NCBI RefSeq assembly: GCF_004745075.1
Contig: NZ_RHFH01000001.1
Location: 310,001-374,000, forward strand
Length of the DNA stretch: 64,000 bases
Origin: Brevibacterium sp. S111
GTDB taxonomy: Bacteria > Actinomycetota > Actinomycetes > Actinomycetales > Brevibacteriaceae
Direction of reading: 5' to 3'
Position numbers and translations under genes: made by a program. The first letter of the stretch is position 1, and the number at the start of each line of letters is the position of its first letter. Positions 10,514 to 19,320 of the stretch are shown here, in pieces. The notes under the pieces were generated by a model. That model was not told where the DNA came from. It ran no database searches and saw nothing but the letters and a program-made list of their open reading frames with translations.

Positions 10514-10564
10514 AGACTGAACCCAGTTTCACAGCCGAAACATCCCCCGGAAGAAGGATGATCG

Positions 10565-11347
10565 ATGAGCAGCAAGGACACTCCTGCAGTCCGCCAGACC
10601 AAGGGCGGTGTGCAGTCCGTCGAGCGTGCGTTCGGTCTGCTCGAATGCATCGCGAACTCCGCGGGCTCGGCGACGCTGAGCCATATCGCAGCCGACGTCA
10701 ACCTGCCCTTGCCCACAATCCACCGTCTGCTGAACACGCTGGTCAACCTCGGCGTGGTCCGGCAGCTGCCCAATCGCGGCTATGCGCTGGGTCCGGGGCT
10801 CGTGCGGCTGGGCAACCTCGCCGGCTCCCAGCTCGGGGCCATCGCCCGCCCCTACCTGCGCGACCTCGTCGCCGAACTCGGTGAGTCGGCGAATGTCGCG
10901 ACGATGGACGGAGACATGGTCGTCTACGTCGATCAGGTCGCCTCCGAACGTCAGATGCGCATGTTCACCGAGGTGGGACGCCGGGCGCATATGCACGACA
11001 CGGGCGTCGGCAAGGCGATCCTCGCGGGTCTCGACTCCGAGCAGGTCCGCCACATCGTCACGACCGCGGGCATGCCCACGCCCACGGAGTTCAGCATCGG
11101 TTCGGTCTCCGAGCTCGAGGCCGAGCTCGAGCGCATCCGCGAACGCGGCTATGCCATCGATGAGCAGGAGCAGGAGCTCGGGGTGCGGTGCTTCGCAATG
11201 GCGATCCCCGATTCCCCCGCACCGCTGGCGATCTCGGTGTCAGGGCCGGTCAGCCGCGTCGACAAGAGTTTCGCCGACCGCGCCGTTCCGCTTCTGCGGG
11301 CCGCCGCCGACCGCATCTCCGCGGAGATGCAGGGCACCGACCGGTAG
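10565..11347 (+). CDS. IclR-family transcriptional regulator
   Basis: A 260-residue IclR protein: an N-terminal winged helix-turn-helix (about 18-80; SVERAFGLLECIA, LSHIAADVNLPLPTIHRLLNTL) and a C-terminal effector domain (AHMHDTGVGKAILAGL, ERIRERGYAIDEQEQELGVRCFA, PAPLAISVSGP). Start ATG 10565 has AAGGA at good spacing. Allantoin/glyoxylate regulators of enteric bacteria (AllR) belong to this family and respond to glyoxylate. Given its place inside the purine/glyoxylate island and the shared operator pattern around it, I infer an AllR-like role; the effector is not readable from sequence. Confidence 0.9.
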   Translation: MSSKDTPAVRQTKGGVQSVERAFGLLECIANSAGSATLSHIAADVNLPLPTIHRLLNTLVNLGVVRQLPNRGYALGPGLVRLGNLAGSQLGAIARPYLRDLVAELGESANVATMDGDMVVYVDQVASERQMRMFTEVGRRAHMHDTGVGKAILAGLDSEQVRHIVTTAGMPTPTEFSIGSVSELEAELERIRERGYAIDEQEQELGVRCFAMAIPDSPAPLAISVSGPVSRVDKSFADRAVPLLRAAADRISAEMQGTDR

Positions 11348-11369
11348 TCGGCGCCACCAGCCGTCTCCG

Positions 11370-11437
11370 CCGAAACACGGGCGTTGGACCGAGACCCGGG
11401 TGTACACCCGTGCTTCGATCCAGCGCCCGTGTTTCGG
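11370..11437. terminator. 68-nt near-palindrome between convergent iclR and aceE
   Basis: Imperfect inverted repeat centred at 11403/11404. The outer arms CCGAAACACGGGCG and CGCCCGTGTTTCGG pair perfectly, and the centre GGGTGTACACCC is a perfect palindrome. There is no T-run on either side. It may terminate both convergent genes or be an extragenic palindromic element. Confidence 0.6.
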
Positions 11438-11495
11438 TGCCGAAGCCCAGGGGCTTGCCCTGGGGATTATCCCAGAGCAGCCCAGGGCCGGGGTC

Positions 11496-14249
11496 TTAGG
11501 AATCGCCGCCGGCGGTTCCCGAGGTCCCGGCGTTGACATCGGTGAGTCGGTAGCGTCGGGCCGCCTCGGCGGGGGTGCCGGGATCGACCTCCCCGCGTTC
11601 GGCCAAGAGCTGCAGGGTTCGGACCACCATCGAATGGGCGTCGATCTTGAAGTGCCGGCGAGCCGCCGCCCGAGTGTCGGAGAAGCCGAAGCCGTCGGCA
11701 CCGAGCGTCGCGAAGTCGTGCGACAGGAACGGCCGGATGAGGTCCGGCTGGGTCGAATCGAAATCGCTTGTGGCCACGATCGGTCCGGCCTCGGCCCCGA
11801 GGCGCTGGCGCACATACGGCACACGCGGTTCTGCCTCGACCTCGTGCAGCTTCGCCGCCTCGACTTCGAGGGCGTCCCGGCGCAGCTGCGCCCACGAGGT
11901 CACCGACCACACGGCCGCATCGACGCCCCAGTCCGCGGCAAGCAGTTCGCGGGCCTCAAGCGCCCAAGGCACGGCCACGCCGGAGGCGAGCAGCTGCGCT
12001 TGCGGGCGGGACCCCGGTTCCGCCTCGGCGCCGGATCCGGCTTCCGCGATCCGGTGGATGCCGCGCAGGATGCCCTCGACGTCGACATCATCGGGTTCGG
12101 GCGGCTGGAGCATCGGTTCGTTGTACACGGTGAGGTAGTACATGACATTGCGCACATCCTCGCCGAGGTCGTGCTCGCCGTACATGCGATGCAGCCCATC
12201 ACGGACGATGTGGCCGATCTCGTACCCGTAGGCCGGATCGTAGACACGTACGGCCGGGTTCGTGGCCGCCAGCACCGGCGAATGCCCATCGGCGTGCTGG
12301 AGCCCCTCCCCGGTCAGGGTGGTGCGTCCGGCAGTGGCGCCGATGATGAACCCGCGGGTCATCTGGTCACCGGCGGCCCAGAATGCATCGCCGGTGCGCT
12401 GGAAGCCGAACATCGAGTAGAACACATAGATCGGGATCATCGGTTCGCCGTGAGTGGAGTAAGCGGTGCCGGCGGCGGTGAAACCGGCGGCGGCACCGGC
12501 CTCGTTGATGCCCACGTGGAGCAGCTGACCCGAGGTCGCCTCTTTGTAAGAGAGGAAGAGCTCACGATCGACGGCGAGGTAGTTCTGCCCGTTCGGGTTG
12601 TAGATCTTCGCGGTCGGGAAGAACGCATCGATGCCGAATGTCCGGGCCTCATCGGGGATGATCGGCACGATCCGCTCGCCGAGCCCCTTCTCCCGCATGA
12701 GGTCCTTGAGCAGTCTGACGAAGGCCATGGTCGTCGCAGCCTGCTGCTGGCCCGACCCCTTCTTCGTCTGTGCGAACACCTTGTCGCTGACCGCAGGCAG
12801 GGTCACCTTGCTGTTCTCCGGCTTCCGCGCCGGCAGGAACCCGCCGAGCTCACGGCGCCGCTCAAGCAGATACTGGATCTCCTCCGTTTCGGTGCCCGGA
12901 TGGTAGTAGGGCACCGCGTAGGGGTCGTCGTCGATGACCTTGTCGGAGATCGGGATGTCCATCCGATCGCGGAAGGCCTTGACGTCGGCGGCGGTGAACT
13001 TCTTCATCTGGTGCGTGGCGTTGCGGGATTCGAAGCTCGTGCCCAGCCCGTAGCCCTTGACCGTCTGGACGAGGATGACCGTGGGCCGGCCCGTGGTGTT
13101 CACCGCCCGCTGATAGGCGGCGAAGACCTTGTGGTAATCGTGGCCGCCGCGCTTGAGGTTCCAGATGTCGTCATCGCTCAGGTGCTCGACGAGGCCCTTG
13201 GTCACCGGGGAGCGGCCGAAGAAGTTGTCGCGGATGAATCCACCGGATTCGGCTTTGAAGGTCTGGTAGTCCCCGTCGAGGGTCTCGTTCATGATCCGCA
13301 CGAGTTCGCCGGTGCGGTCGGCGGCTAGGAGGTCGTCCCATTCCCGGCCCCACAGGACCTTGATGACGTCCCAGCCGGCGCCGGTGAATGTCGCTTCTAG
13401 CTCCTGGACGATCTTGCCGTTGCCGCGCACGGGCCCGTCGAGGCGCTGGAGGTTGCAGTTGATGACGAAGGTGAGGTTGTCGAGCCCCTCATTCGCGGCC
13501 AGCTGCAGGGCCCCGCGCGATTCGGGTTCGTCCATCTCCCCATCACCGAGGAACGCCCACACCCGCTGGTCGGTGGTGTCCTTGATCCCCCGGTGGTGCA
13601 GGTAGCGGTTCATCTGCGCCTGATAGATCGCGTTGATCGGACCCAGCCCCATCGACACGGTCGGGAACTGCCAGAATTCGGGCATCAGCCGCGGGTGCGG
13701 GTAGGAGCTCAGCCCGTGCGGAGCGCGTGAGACCTCCTGCCGGAACCCGTCGAGATCGGCCTCGCCGAGGCGGCCCTCGAGGAACGCCCGCGCGTACATT
13801 CCCGGTGAGGCATGGCCCTGGAAGAAGACCTGGTCGCCGCCGCCGGGATGGTCCTGGCCGCGGAAGAAGTTGTTGAATCCGATCTCGTAGAGGGTTGCGG
13901 CTCCGGCGTAGGTGGAGATGTGTCCACCCACGGAGATCTCGGGCCGCTGCGCGCGGTGGACGAGCATGGCCGCGTTCCAGCGCAGCCACTTCCGGTAGCG
14001 GCGTTCGATCCGCTCATCGCCGGGATAGGTCGGTTCCTGATCGGCGGGGATCGTATTCACGTAGTCGGTGGTGGTGACCTTGGGCTGGGCGACGGAATTC
14101 GTGGCTGCGCGACGGCGCAGCGCCTCCATGATCTCGCCGGCGCGCAGGGTTCCGCGCACGTTGACGAGTCCCTCCCAGGACTCGAGCCATTCATCGACCT
14201 CTTCGTCGGTGGTGCTCCTCAGACTCGCCGAGGTGGTGTCCTGTGTCAT
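11496..14249 (-). CDS. aceE: Pyruvate dehydrogenase E1 component, homodimeric
   Basis: ThDP-dependent decarboxylase that feeds acetyl groups from pyruvate to the lipoyl E2 of the pyruvate dehydrogenase complex. Length 917 residues, typical of AceE. Visible are [20 protein letters not shown], the ThDP motif [14 protein letters not shown] ending [20 protein letters not shown], and the transketolase-like second half ([21 protein letters not shown]). GAGAAGGAAACC precedes the ATG. A hairpin (14273-14311) separates it from the uricase gene, so it probably has its own promoter in the 115-bp gap. Its E2/E3 partners are not here. Position next to malic enzyme makes biochemical sense but does not prove co-regulation. 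Confidence 0.96.
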   Translation of the reverse strand: MTQDTTSASLRSTTDEEVDEWLESWEGLVNVRGTLRAGEIMEALRRRAATNSVAQPKVTTTDYVNTIPADQEPTYPGDERIERRYRKWLRWNAAMLVHRAQRPEISVGGHISTYAGAATLYEIGFNNFFRGQDHPGGGDQVFFQGHASPGMYARAFLEGRLGEADLDGFRQEVSRAPHGLSSYPHPRLMPEFWQFPTVSMGLGPINAIYQAQMNRYLHHRGIKDTTDQRVWAFLGDGEMDEPESRGALQLAANEGLDNLTFVINCNLQRLDGPVRGNGKIVQELEATFTGAGWDVIKVLWGREWDDLLAADRTGELVRIMNETLDGDYQTFKAESGGFIRDNFFGRSPVTKGLVEHLSDDDIWNLKRGGHDYHKVFAAYQRAVNTTGRPTVILVQTVKGYGLGTSFESRNATHQMKKFTAADVKAFRDRMDIPISDKVIDDDPYAVPYYHPGTETEEIQYLLERRRELGGFLPARKPENSKVTLPAVSDKVFAQTKKGSGQQQAATTMAFVRLLKDLMREKGLGERIVPIIPDEARTFGIDAFFPTAKIYNPNGQNYLAVDRELFLSYKEATSGQLLHVGINEAGAAAGFTAAGTAYSTHGEPMIPIYVFYSMFGFQRTGDAFWAAGDQMTRGFIIGATAGRTTLTGEGLQHADGHSPVLAATNPAVRVYDPAYGYEIGHIVRDGLHRMYGEHDLGEDVRNVMYYLTVYNEPMLQPPEPDDVDVEGILRGIHRIAEAGSGAEAEPGSRPQAQLLASGVAVPWALEARELLAADWGVDAAVWSVTSWAQLRRDALEVEAAKLHEVEAEPRVPYVRQRLGAEAGPIVATSDFDSTQPDLIRPFLSHDFATLGADGFGFSDTRAAARRHFKIDAHSMVVRTLQLLAERGEVDPGTPAEAARRYRLTDVNAGTSGTAGGDS

Positions 14250-14272
14250 TTCGGGGTTTCCTTCTCACGGGG

Positions 14273-14311
14273 TCCGGGCTCCCGGAGCCGTGTCCCGGCC
14301 GGGAGCCCGGA
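14273..14311. terminator. Hairpin downstream of the uricase operon
   Basis: Arms TCCGGGCTCCCGG (14273-14285) and CCGGGAGCCCGGA (14299-14311) pair perfectly over 13 bp with a 13-nt loop. Lying between the uricase stop and the aceE start, it would end the uricase transcript; no clear U-tract follows. Confidence 0.55.
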
Positions 14312-14364
14312 GACGGAAAGACCTGCTGCAGCGGCTCTGCTGACTCAGCAGGTGGTGCGCCGGG

Positions 14365-15249
14365 TCAGCAGAAGCCGGCGATCTGTGCCCACGCGTCCCT
14401 GTTCTCGTCGACGCCTTCGCGGGTGAACGTGGCTTCGATGAGGCCGTAGGGACGGTCGGCGACGATGAAGACCTCGTTCGGGTTCTCGAGCCCGAAGCGT
14501 TCGATGTCGTAGAGGAAGTGGTGCTTGTTCGGGCAGGAGAAGCGGATCTCGTCGATCTGCGGCACGGCCTCGATGACCTTCTCACCCATCTGGTAGAGGG
14601 TGTGCTGCAGAGCGTGGGAGAAGTGGTCGGTGAAGGAGTCGAGGATGATCTCCTTGACCTGCTTGTACACGGCTTCGAAATCGAGATCGGTGGAGTTGTA
14701 GATCCACCGCGTGGCGATGTCGGTGGCGAGGATCCGGTCCTCGGTCTCCGGCAGGGTCGTGTACTTGTCCTTCGGGTAGCCGACGAAGCCCGATTCGGTC
14801 GTCTTGAGCACGGTGAGCCCGTTGAAGCCGGAAATCAGTGTGTCCTTGTCGCCGTCACGGGTGAACACGGCGGTGCGCACCTCGGGGGCGGACTTGAAGA
14901 ACGAGTGATTGTGATCGTTGATCCGGCTCCAGCCGTACTCCTCGGCTTCCCAGCGTCCGCCGGTGACCCAGTCGAAGCTCGAGGTAAAGTGGTCGGCCAG
15001 ACCCATGATGAACTGTTCGGGCGAACTCACGCCCAGTTCCTTGGCCTTCGCGAAGACCGTGTTCTTCTGCGTATCGGTGGCGACGACGTGTTCGTTGTTG
15101 CCTTCGGTGTGCGCGGTCTCGAAGTCGCCCCACAGCTGTGAGGTGACATTGAGATCGCGGAGTTCGTGGCGTTCGGAGTCGCGGTAGACCCGCATCAATC
15201 GGTTCTCCGCCTTGCCGTACTGGTTCGATGTCAGTCGGACCTTGCTCAT
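14365..15249 (-). CDS. Urate oxidase (uricase)
   Basis: Cofactor-free oxidase converting urate to 5-hydroxyisourate with release of peroxide. The 294-residue protein has K13 (SNQYGKAENR) and T60 (VVATDTQKNTVF), the catalytic Lys-Thr pair, and the signature PNKHHFLYDIERFG. The start MSKVRLTSN at 15249 has GGAGG just upstream; the frame extends nine codons further without support. No peroxisomal-type C-terminus. It is the third gene of the uraD-hiuH-uricase operon, 157 bp after hiuH. The nearby peroxiredoxin could handle the peroxide product (inference). Confidence 0.97.
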   Translation of the reverse strand: MSKVRLTSNQYGKAENRLMRVYRDSERHELRDLNVTSQLWGDFETAHTEGNNEHVVATDTQKNTVFAKAKELGVSSPEQFIMGLADHFTSSFDWVTGGRWEAEEYGWSRINDHNHSFFKSAPEVRTAVFTRDGDKDTLISGFNGLTVLKTTESGFVGYPKDKYTTLPETEDRILATDIATRWIYNSTDLDFEAVYKQVKEIILDSFTDHFSHALQHTLYQMGEKVIEAVPQIDEIRFSCPNKHHFLYDIERFGLENPNEVFIVADRPYGLIEATFTREGVDENRDAWAQIAGFC

Positions 15250-15406
15250 CTTGGTATTCCTCCAGTTCGTCGGCATGCGGGCATGCGCATACCGTGACCA
15301 TTCGATTGACGAGGCCTGCCGGCGAGTTTCCGGTCGGCTTCGGCGGTTTGTTGAGGATCTGATCCTGCAGGGGGCCTGCTTCCCCTGATGTCGCTGTGGG
15401 GGCGGC

Positions 15407-15730
15407 TCAGCTGCCGCGGTAGGTGCTGTAGGCGAAGGGGCTCAGCAGCAGCGGGATGTGGTAGTGAGCCTGCCCGGCCTGGACGGTGATGTCGATCGTC
15501 ACCACGGGGTGGAAGTGGTCGATGTCCCGGGCGGCGAAGTAGGCGCCGGTGCCGAAGACGATCCGGTAGTCACCGGGTTCGAGGTGGTCGGGGCCGAAGT
15601 CGGAGACGCGCCCGTTGTCGTCGGTGCGGGCCGAAACGATCTCTTCGTCGCCCGCGTAGAGGGTGACTTCGAGGTCTGCGGCAGGAGTGCCGACGGTCGA
15701 GTCGAGGGCGTGGGCGGTGATGAAGCTCAT
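15407..15730 (-). CDS. hiuH: 5-hydroxyisourate hydrolase
   Basis: Transthyretin-fold hydrolase converting 5-hydroxyisourate to OHCU, the second step after uricase. Length 107 residues, the normal bacterial size. It begins ITAHALDSTVGTPA (first active-site His), contains the conserved Arg in GDYRIVF and His in HYHIPLLLSPFAYSTYRGS, and ends in the diagnostic YRGS tetrapeptide. The ATG overlaps the uraD stop (ATGA), indicating translational coupling. Confidence 0.96.
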   Translation of the reverse strand: MSFITAHALDSTVGTPAADLEVTLYAGDEEIVSARTDDNGRVSDFGPDHLEPGDYRIVFGTGAYFAARDIDHFHPVVTIDITVQAGQAHYHIPLLLSPFAYSTYRGS

Positions 15731-16221
15731 GCGAGGATTCCTTCGAGTCTCAGGGCGGCGATCTGGATCAGCTGTTCGCCGACTTCGGCGGTTTCGTCCG
15801 CATCGGTGTTGTCCATGCGCCGCTGCAGCTCGGACAGGACCTCTGCGGGTGTGCGCCCGGCGGCACGGATGAGGAACACTCGGTCGAAGCGTTCCTCGTA
15901 GGCGGCGTTTCCGGCGGCCAGCTGCGATTGCACCTCATCGTCGAGGGTGCCGAGTCCGGCCTGTTCACGACTCGAGTGGGCCGCCTCGGCGCTCTGTCCC
16001 TTCGCTTTCTCCCCGATGCGGGGGTGGTGGGACATGGCGGCGTCGATCTCGTCGGTGCGCAGCGGGGCGGCGTCATTGCGTGCCGACTCCAGCGCGGAGT
16101 CGAGGTCGGGGAACGGCCGTGCGGCGATGACCGCGTCGATCCACCGGTCGACGTCGAGGCAGGGGCGCAGAACATTCCGGGCCTCGTCGGCTGGGAGTCG
16201 GTTGAACTCGGCCAGGTCCAC
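15727..16221 (-). CDS. uraD: 2-oxo-4-hydroxy-4-carboxy-5-ureidoimidazoline decarboxylase
   Basis: Decarboxylates OHCU to (S)-allantoin, third step of urate breakdown. Length 164 residues. The catalytic motif SHHPRIGEKAKG and the helix with AAGRTPAEVLSELQRRM are clear. The GTG at 16221 was chosen because AAGGAGGT sits 4 nt upstream; a longer frame to 16281 would run through the operator. It is the first gene of the operon, with a tandem operator candidate 30 bp upstream (16251-16286), and overlaps hiuH by ATGA. Confidence 0.94.
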   Translation of the reverse strand: MDLAEFNRLPADEARNVLRPCLDVDRWIDAVIAARPFPDLDSALESARNDAAPLRTDEIDAAMSHHPRIGEKAKGQSAEAAHSSREQAGLGTLDDEVQSQLAAGNAAYEERFDRVFLIRAAGRTPAEVLSELQRRMDNTDADETAEVGEQLIQIAALRLEGILA

Positions 16222-16250
16222 GGTGACCTCCTTGACGTGCACTGACGGGT

Positions 16251-16286
16251 TTTCACGGTTCGGAATACCATTTCCGAACAACTGGT
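16251..16286. promoter_or_regulatory. Candidate IclR operator 3 (uricase operon)
   Basis: TTTCACGGTTCGGAA (16251-16265), spacer TACCAT, TTCCGAACAACTGGT (16272-16286). Same 15-6-15 geometry as operators 1 and 2. The inner halves also make the palindrome GTTCGGAA/TTCCGAAC. Placed directly upstream of the uraD start. Confidence 0.6.
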
Positions 16287-16326
16287 TCGAGTGTGCTGGG
16301 CCTGCGCTGCAATGTCAAATTGCTCA

Positions 16327-16362
16327 CACCATTTTGTGGAAACTTTATTCCGAATCGTGGAT
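16327..16362. promoter_or_regulatory. Candidate IclR operator 4 (glycerate kinase)
   Basis: CACCATTTTGTGGAA (16327-16341), spacer ACTTTA, TTCCGAATCGTGGAT (16348-16362). Geometry as in the other sites; the outer-left half is the weakest. It lies 48 bp before the glycerate kinase start and 76 bp (centre to centre) from operator 3. Confidence 0.5.
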
Positions 16363-16410
16363 AATGACATGAGGACGATCCCGCTCCCGACGATGAGGTT
16401 GAATGAGGGA

Positions 16411-17622
16411 ATGAGCGACACATCTTCGACACACAGCACCTCGGCACCGGCCGCACGAACAGCTGCGGCCGCGTACCCGAGGATCGTCTGCGCCCCTGAC
16501 TCCTTCAAAGGCTCGGCATCCGCGCCGGCGGCCGCGGCCGCTTTGGCCCGCGGCTCCCGCACGGCCTACCCGCACGCCGCCGTGACCGAGCTGCCCTTCG
16601 CCGACGGCGGGGAGGGCACCCTTGACGCGCTGCTCGCGGTCTGGGGAACCCCGCGACGCACCGTCGACACGGTCGACGCCCTGGGCAGGGCCGCCTCTGC
16701 GGCGTTCGGCATCTCCCCCGACGGCACGACTGCGGTCATCGAGGCCGCGCAGGCCAACGGACTGCCCCAGGTCTCGGACGTGCCGCTGCAGCCCGAGCGC
16801 GCCGACACCTTCGGGGTCGGACTCATCGCCCGGGCCGTGCTCGATCTCGGCGTCGAGGAGATCCTGCTGTGCATCGGCGGTTCGGCGAGCACCGACGGCG
16901 GAGTCGGCATCGCCGCGGCCCTCGGCGCCCGCTTCGTCGATGCCAGCGGCGCTTCCGTCGCCCCCGGCGGCGGAGGGCTGGCTGCGGTCGCCGCCGTCGA
17001 CACCACGGATCTCGACCCGCGCGCCCGCACCGTGCGCTGGCGCATCGCCGTCGATGTCGACAATCCGCTGACCGGACCCCGCGGAGCCGCCGCGGTCTTC
17101 GGCCCGCAGAAGGGCGCCGACGCGGAGTCCGTGACAGTGCTCGATACGGGACTCGGCCACCTCGCCGAGGTGCTCGCCGCCTCCCCCACCGAGGCCGAGG
17201 CACTGGCTGCGACGCCGGGGTTCGGGGCCGCCGGCGGTATCCCATTGGTGCTCACGACGCTGTTCGGCGCCGAGGTGGTGCCCGGCTCCACCATGGTCGC
17301 CGAGACCGTGGGACTGGCCGCGGCCCTGGCCGAGGCCGACATCGTCCTCACCGGAGAGGGATCGTTCGACTCGCAGTCCCTGGGCGGGAAGGTCGTCGCG
17401 GCCGTGCGGCACCACGCCCCCGCCTCGGCGCGGGTGATCGTCATCGCCGGACGTGTCGGGCTCTCGCCCGCGCAGTGCCGGGAGGCCGGGATCACGGCCG
17501 CTCTGTCGATCGCACCGGGCCCGGCCGATCTGACCACCCTGTCCGAGCGCGCCGAAGCGCTCATCGAGGACACGGCCGCGCATGCGTGCGCACTCGTGGC
17601 CGCTGGAAGCACCACTCAATGA
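16411..17622 (+). CDS. Glycerate kinase (GK-I family)
   Basis: Phosphorylates D-glycerate from tartronate semialdehyde reduction, delivering glyoxylate carbon to glycolysis. Length 403 residues. Family motifs are IVCAPDSFKGS near the N-terminus, LPFADGGEGTLDALL, LCIGGSASTDGGVGIAAALG, and VLTGEGSFDSQSLGGKVV near the C-terminus. Start ATG 16411 follows GAGG/GAGGGA; in-frame ATGs at 16393 and 16369 are alternatives that would add an untypical leader. Divergent from the uricase operon across two operator candidates. A peroxiredoxin gene follows 14 bp later and is likely cotranscribed. Confidence 0.93.
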   Translation: MSDTSSTHSTSAPAARTAAAAYPRIVCAPDSFKGSASAPAAAAALARGSRTAYPHAAVTELPFADGGEGTLDALLAVWGTPRRTVDTVDALGRAASAAFGISPDGTTAVIEAAQANGLPQVSDVPLQPERADTFGVGLIARAVLDLGVEEILLCIGGSASTDGGVGIAAALGARFVDASGASVAPGGGGLAAVAAVDTTDLDPRARTVRWRIAVDVDNPLTGPRGAAAVFGPQKGADAESVTVLDTGLGHLAEVLAASPTEAEALAATPGFGAAGGIPLVLTTLFGAEVVPGSTMVAETVGLAAALAEADIVLTGEGSFDSQSLGGKVVAAVRHHAPASARVIVIAGRVGLSPAQCREAGITAALSIAPGPADLTTLSERAEALIEDTAAHACALVAAGSTTQ

Positions 17623-17636
17623 CGAAAGGATGCACC

Positions 17637-18110
17637 ATGATCACTCAGACTCAGCTTGCCGTCGGGGACATCGCTCCCGACTTCTGCCTCACCGACGCCG
17701 AGGGGCGGACCGTGTCGAAGGAGGACTACGCCGGCCGCCGCGTCATCCTCTACTTCTACCCGAAGGCTGCCTCGCCGGGCTGCACGACCGAAGCCTGCGA
17801 TTTCCGGGACAATCTCTCCGCGCTCGCAGCCGCCGGGTTCGAGGTCCTCGGCATCTCGCCCGATGATACGGAGTCGCTCAAGGAATTCGCCGCCGAGGAG
17901 GGGCTGACGTTCTCTCTGCTCTCCGATGAGGGCGCTGCCGTCGCGAAGGCCTACGGCAGCTACGGGCAGAAGACGATCGGCGAGCACACCTTCCAGGGCA
18001 CGCAGCGTTCAACCTTCGTCATCGGCGCCGACGGCACCCTCACCCACGCCGAATACAATGTCGACGCGCGCGGCCACGTCGCCCGCCTCCGCACCCAACT
18101 CGGTGCCTAA
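17637..18110 (+). CDS. bcp: Thioredoxin-dependent thiol peroxidase (BCP/PrxQ)
   Basis: Reduces hydrogen peroxide and organic hydroperoxides using thioredoxin. Length 157 residues. The peroxidatic Cys is in PKAASPGCTTEACDFRD, with the possible resolving Cys five residues on; ISPDDTESLKEFAAEEGLTFSLLSD is typical BCP. ATG 17637 has GAAAGGA 6 nt upstream. It follows glycerate kinase in an apparent operon, which may link it to peroxide from urate and xanthine oxidation (inference). Confidence 0.93.
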   Translation: MITQTQLAVGDIAPDFCLTDAEGRTVSKEDYAGRRVILYFYPKAASPGCTTEACDFRDNLSALAAAGFEVLGISPDDTESLKEFAAEEGLTFSLLSDEGAAVAKAYGSYGQKTIGEHTFQGTQRSTFVIGADGTLTHAEYNVDARGHVARLRTQLGA

Positions 18111-18115
18111 TTGCT

Positions 18116-18167
18116 ACCCGACGGCGGCCCAGCAACCTCGCGCCAGGTTGCTGGGCCGCCGTCGGGT
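18116..18167. repeat. Long hairpin repeat, copy 1
   Basis: Perfect 23-bp stem (18116-18138 with 18145-18167) and loop CGCGCC, ending in GTTT. It lies between the convergent bcp and DUF559 genes, so it can act as a bidirectional terminator. Nearly identical stems occur at 19255-19310 and 24569-24620. Confidence 0.85.
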
Positions 18168-18180
18168 GTTTCCGGTGCGA

Positions 18181-19170
18181 TCATCCGGTGCGCAACCGTG
18201 AGGCGAGCACGCCGAGGATCCGCTCGAAGGGCGCGGTGCGGAAGAGTTCGCCGAAGGTCAGGCGGATGACCTTGTAGCCTCGGGCTTCGAGAGCGGCCTC
18301 CCGTGCCTTCTCTGCGGCGATGCTCGCGCGGGGAGTCCGGCCGTTCATCGTGTACTTCTCGACGCCGTCGATCTCGACGATGAGTTTGGCGTCCCGATGG
18401 CAGAAGTCGACGCGGGCAATGACCTCGCCGTGGTCACCGAAGAATTCGACCTGCGGTTCGAAGCCTGCGATCCCGTGCTCGAAGAACCGCACGGCGGCGA
18501 TGGACTCCGACGGCGCCTCCCTGCGCCCGTCGGTCAAGTTCAGCGCGCAGACGACGGCAGCGTCGCCGCGGGATTCCGGGCATTCCTCGAGGACGGCCTC
18601 CAACCGCAGCCGGCTTGTCAGGCGTCGGCGGATCGCCTCGTCGAGCATCGGCACGGACACATCAGGGTCGTAGTCGCGGGCGACATCGATGAGCGTGCGC
18701 TCCACCGTCGTCACCGCGTAGATGCCGACCATCTTCCGATGCGCCGAGGGGATCTCCCGGTTGCGGACGTAGAGGTGACGGTACTTGCGGCTGACGTTCG
18801 GGCGGAACACCTCCACCCGCGTCTGTGCGGGGTAGGCGATCGGCAGACCGTGGACGAGGGCGGCCGAGAGGTGGGAGAAGACCTCGCGACCCTTCGTCAC
18901 CCGCCAGCGCCCGGATGCAGTGTGGATCTGTTCGGCACGGGTGCGGATGAGGACCCGCAAGGGTTCGATCTCATCGCGCATATCGTCGCGGTGGGCGAAC
19001 TCCTCGAAGTCCTCCTCGCTCAGTGCCGCCCAGATGGCTTCATGCCGTGCGTCTTCGCAGGACCCGGTCGCCACATACCGCCCACGGGCGATGCGTCTCA
19101 GACAGCAGCGCACAGCGCGTCTGACTTCGTCCTTGGAAAACCCCAGCCGATACAGCTTCGCGGTCGTCAT
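18181..19170 (-). CDS. DUF559-type endonuclease-like protein with AbiEi-like N-terminus
   Basis: A 329-residue protein with two recognisable parts. Residues 1-40 resemble the winged helix of AbiEi-type antitoxins (LYRLGFSKDEVRRAVRCCLRRIARGRYV). Residues about 235-310 form a DUF559 domain of the PD-(D/E)XK/Vsr fold: ARVDFCHRDAKLIVEIDG supplies the Asp and Glu-x-Asp, followed by EKAREAALEARGYKVIRLTFGELF. Such proteins are frequent single genes in Brevibacterium-like genomes with unproven function. Start MTTAKLY (19170) fits the domain best; ATGs at 19200 and 19182 are alternatives, and none has a good ribosome-binding site. It interrupts the purine island and is bracketed by two copies of the hairpin repeat. 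Activity is unknown. Confidence 0.75.
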   Translation of the reverse strand: MTTAKLYRLGFSKDEVRRAVRCCLRRIARGRYVATGSCEDARHEAIWAALSEEDFEEFAHRDDMRDEIEPLRVLIRTRAEQIHTASGRWRVTKGREVFSHLSAALVHGLPIAYPAQTRVEVFRPNVSRKYRHLYVRNREIPSAHRKMVGIYAVTTVERTLIDVARDYDPDVSVPMLDEAIRRRLTSRLRLEAVLEECPESRGDAAVVCALNLTDGRREAPSESIAAVRFFEHGIAGFEPQVEFFGDHGEVIARVDFCHRDAKLIVEIDGVEKYTMNGRTPRASIAAEKAREAALEARGYKVIRLTFGELFRTAPFERILGVLASRLRTG

Positions 19171-19254
19171 ACACAAGTACATGACACCAAATTGCATCAT
19201 TCGACTCCGAACGGCAATAGTCGAGGACAATCTGTGGATAACTTCTTCCCCGGA

Positions 19255-19317
19255 CTACCCGACGGCGGCCCAGCAATCTCGCGCGAGGTTGCTGGGCCGC
19301 CGTCGGGTAGTAAGGGA
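19255..19317. repeat. Long hairpin repeat, copy 2
   Basis: 22-bp perfect stem (19255-19276 with 19289-19310), downstream of the allB stop and upstream of the DUF559 gene. From GCGCGAGG through the allB stop codon about 44 bases are identical to copy 3, including the tail TAGTAAGGGAGGGTCAG outside the stem. Confidence 0.85.
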
Positions 19318-19320
19318 GGG

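Noticed and set aside
11240-13328. Long open frames on the strand opposite aceE (for example about 10782-13328 plus)
   Set aside because: They are mirror frames of the GC-rich aceE and iclR genes: Arg/Pro/Gly-rich translations with no family motif or start signals.
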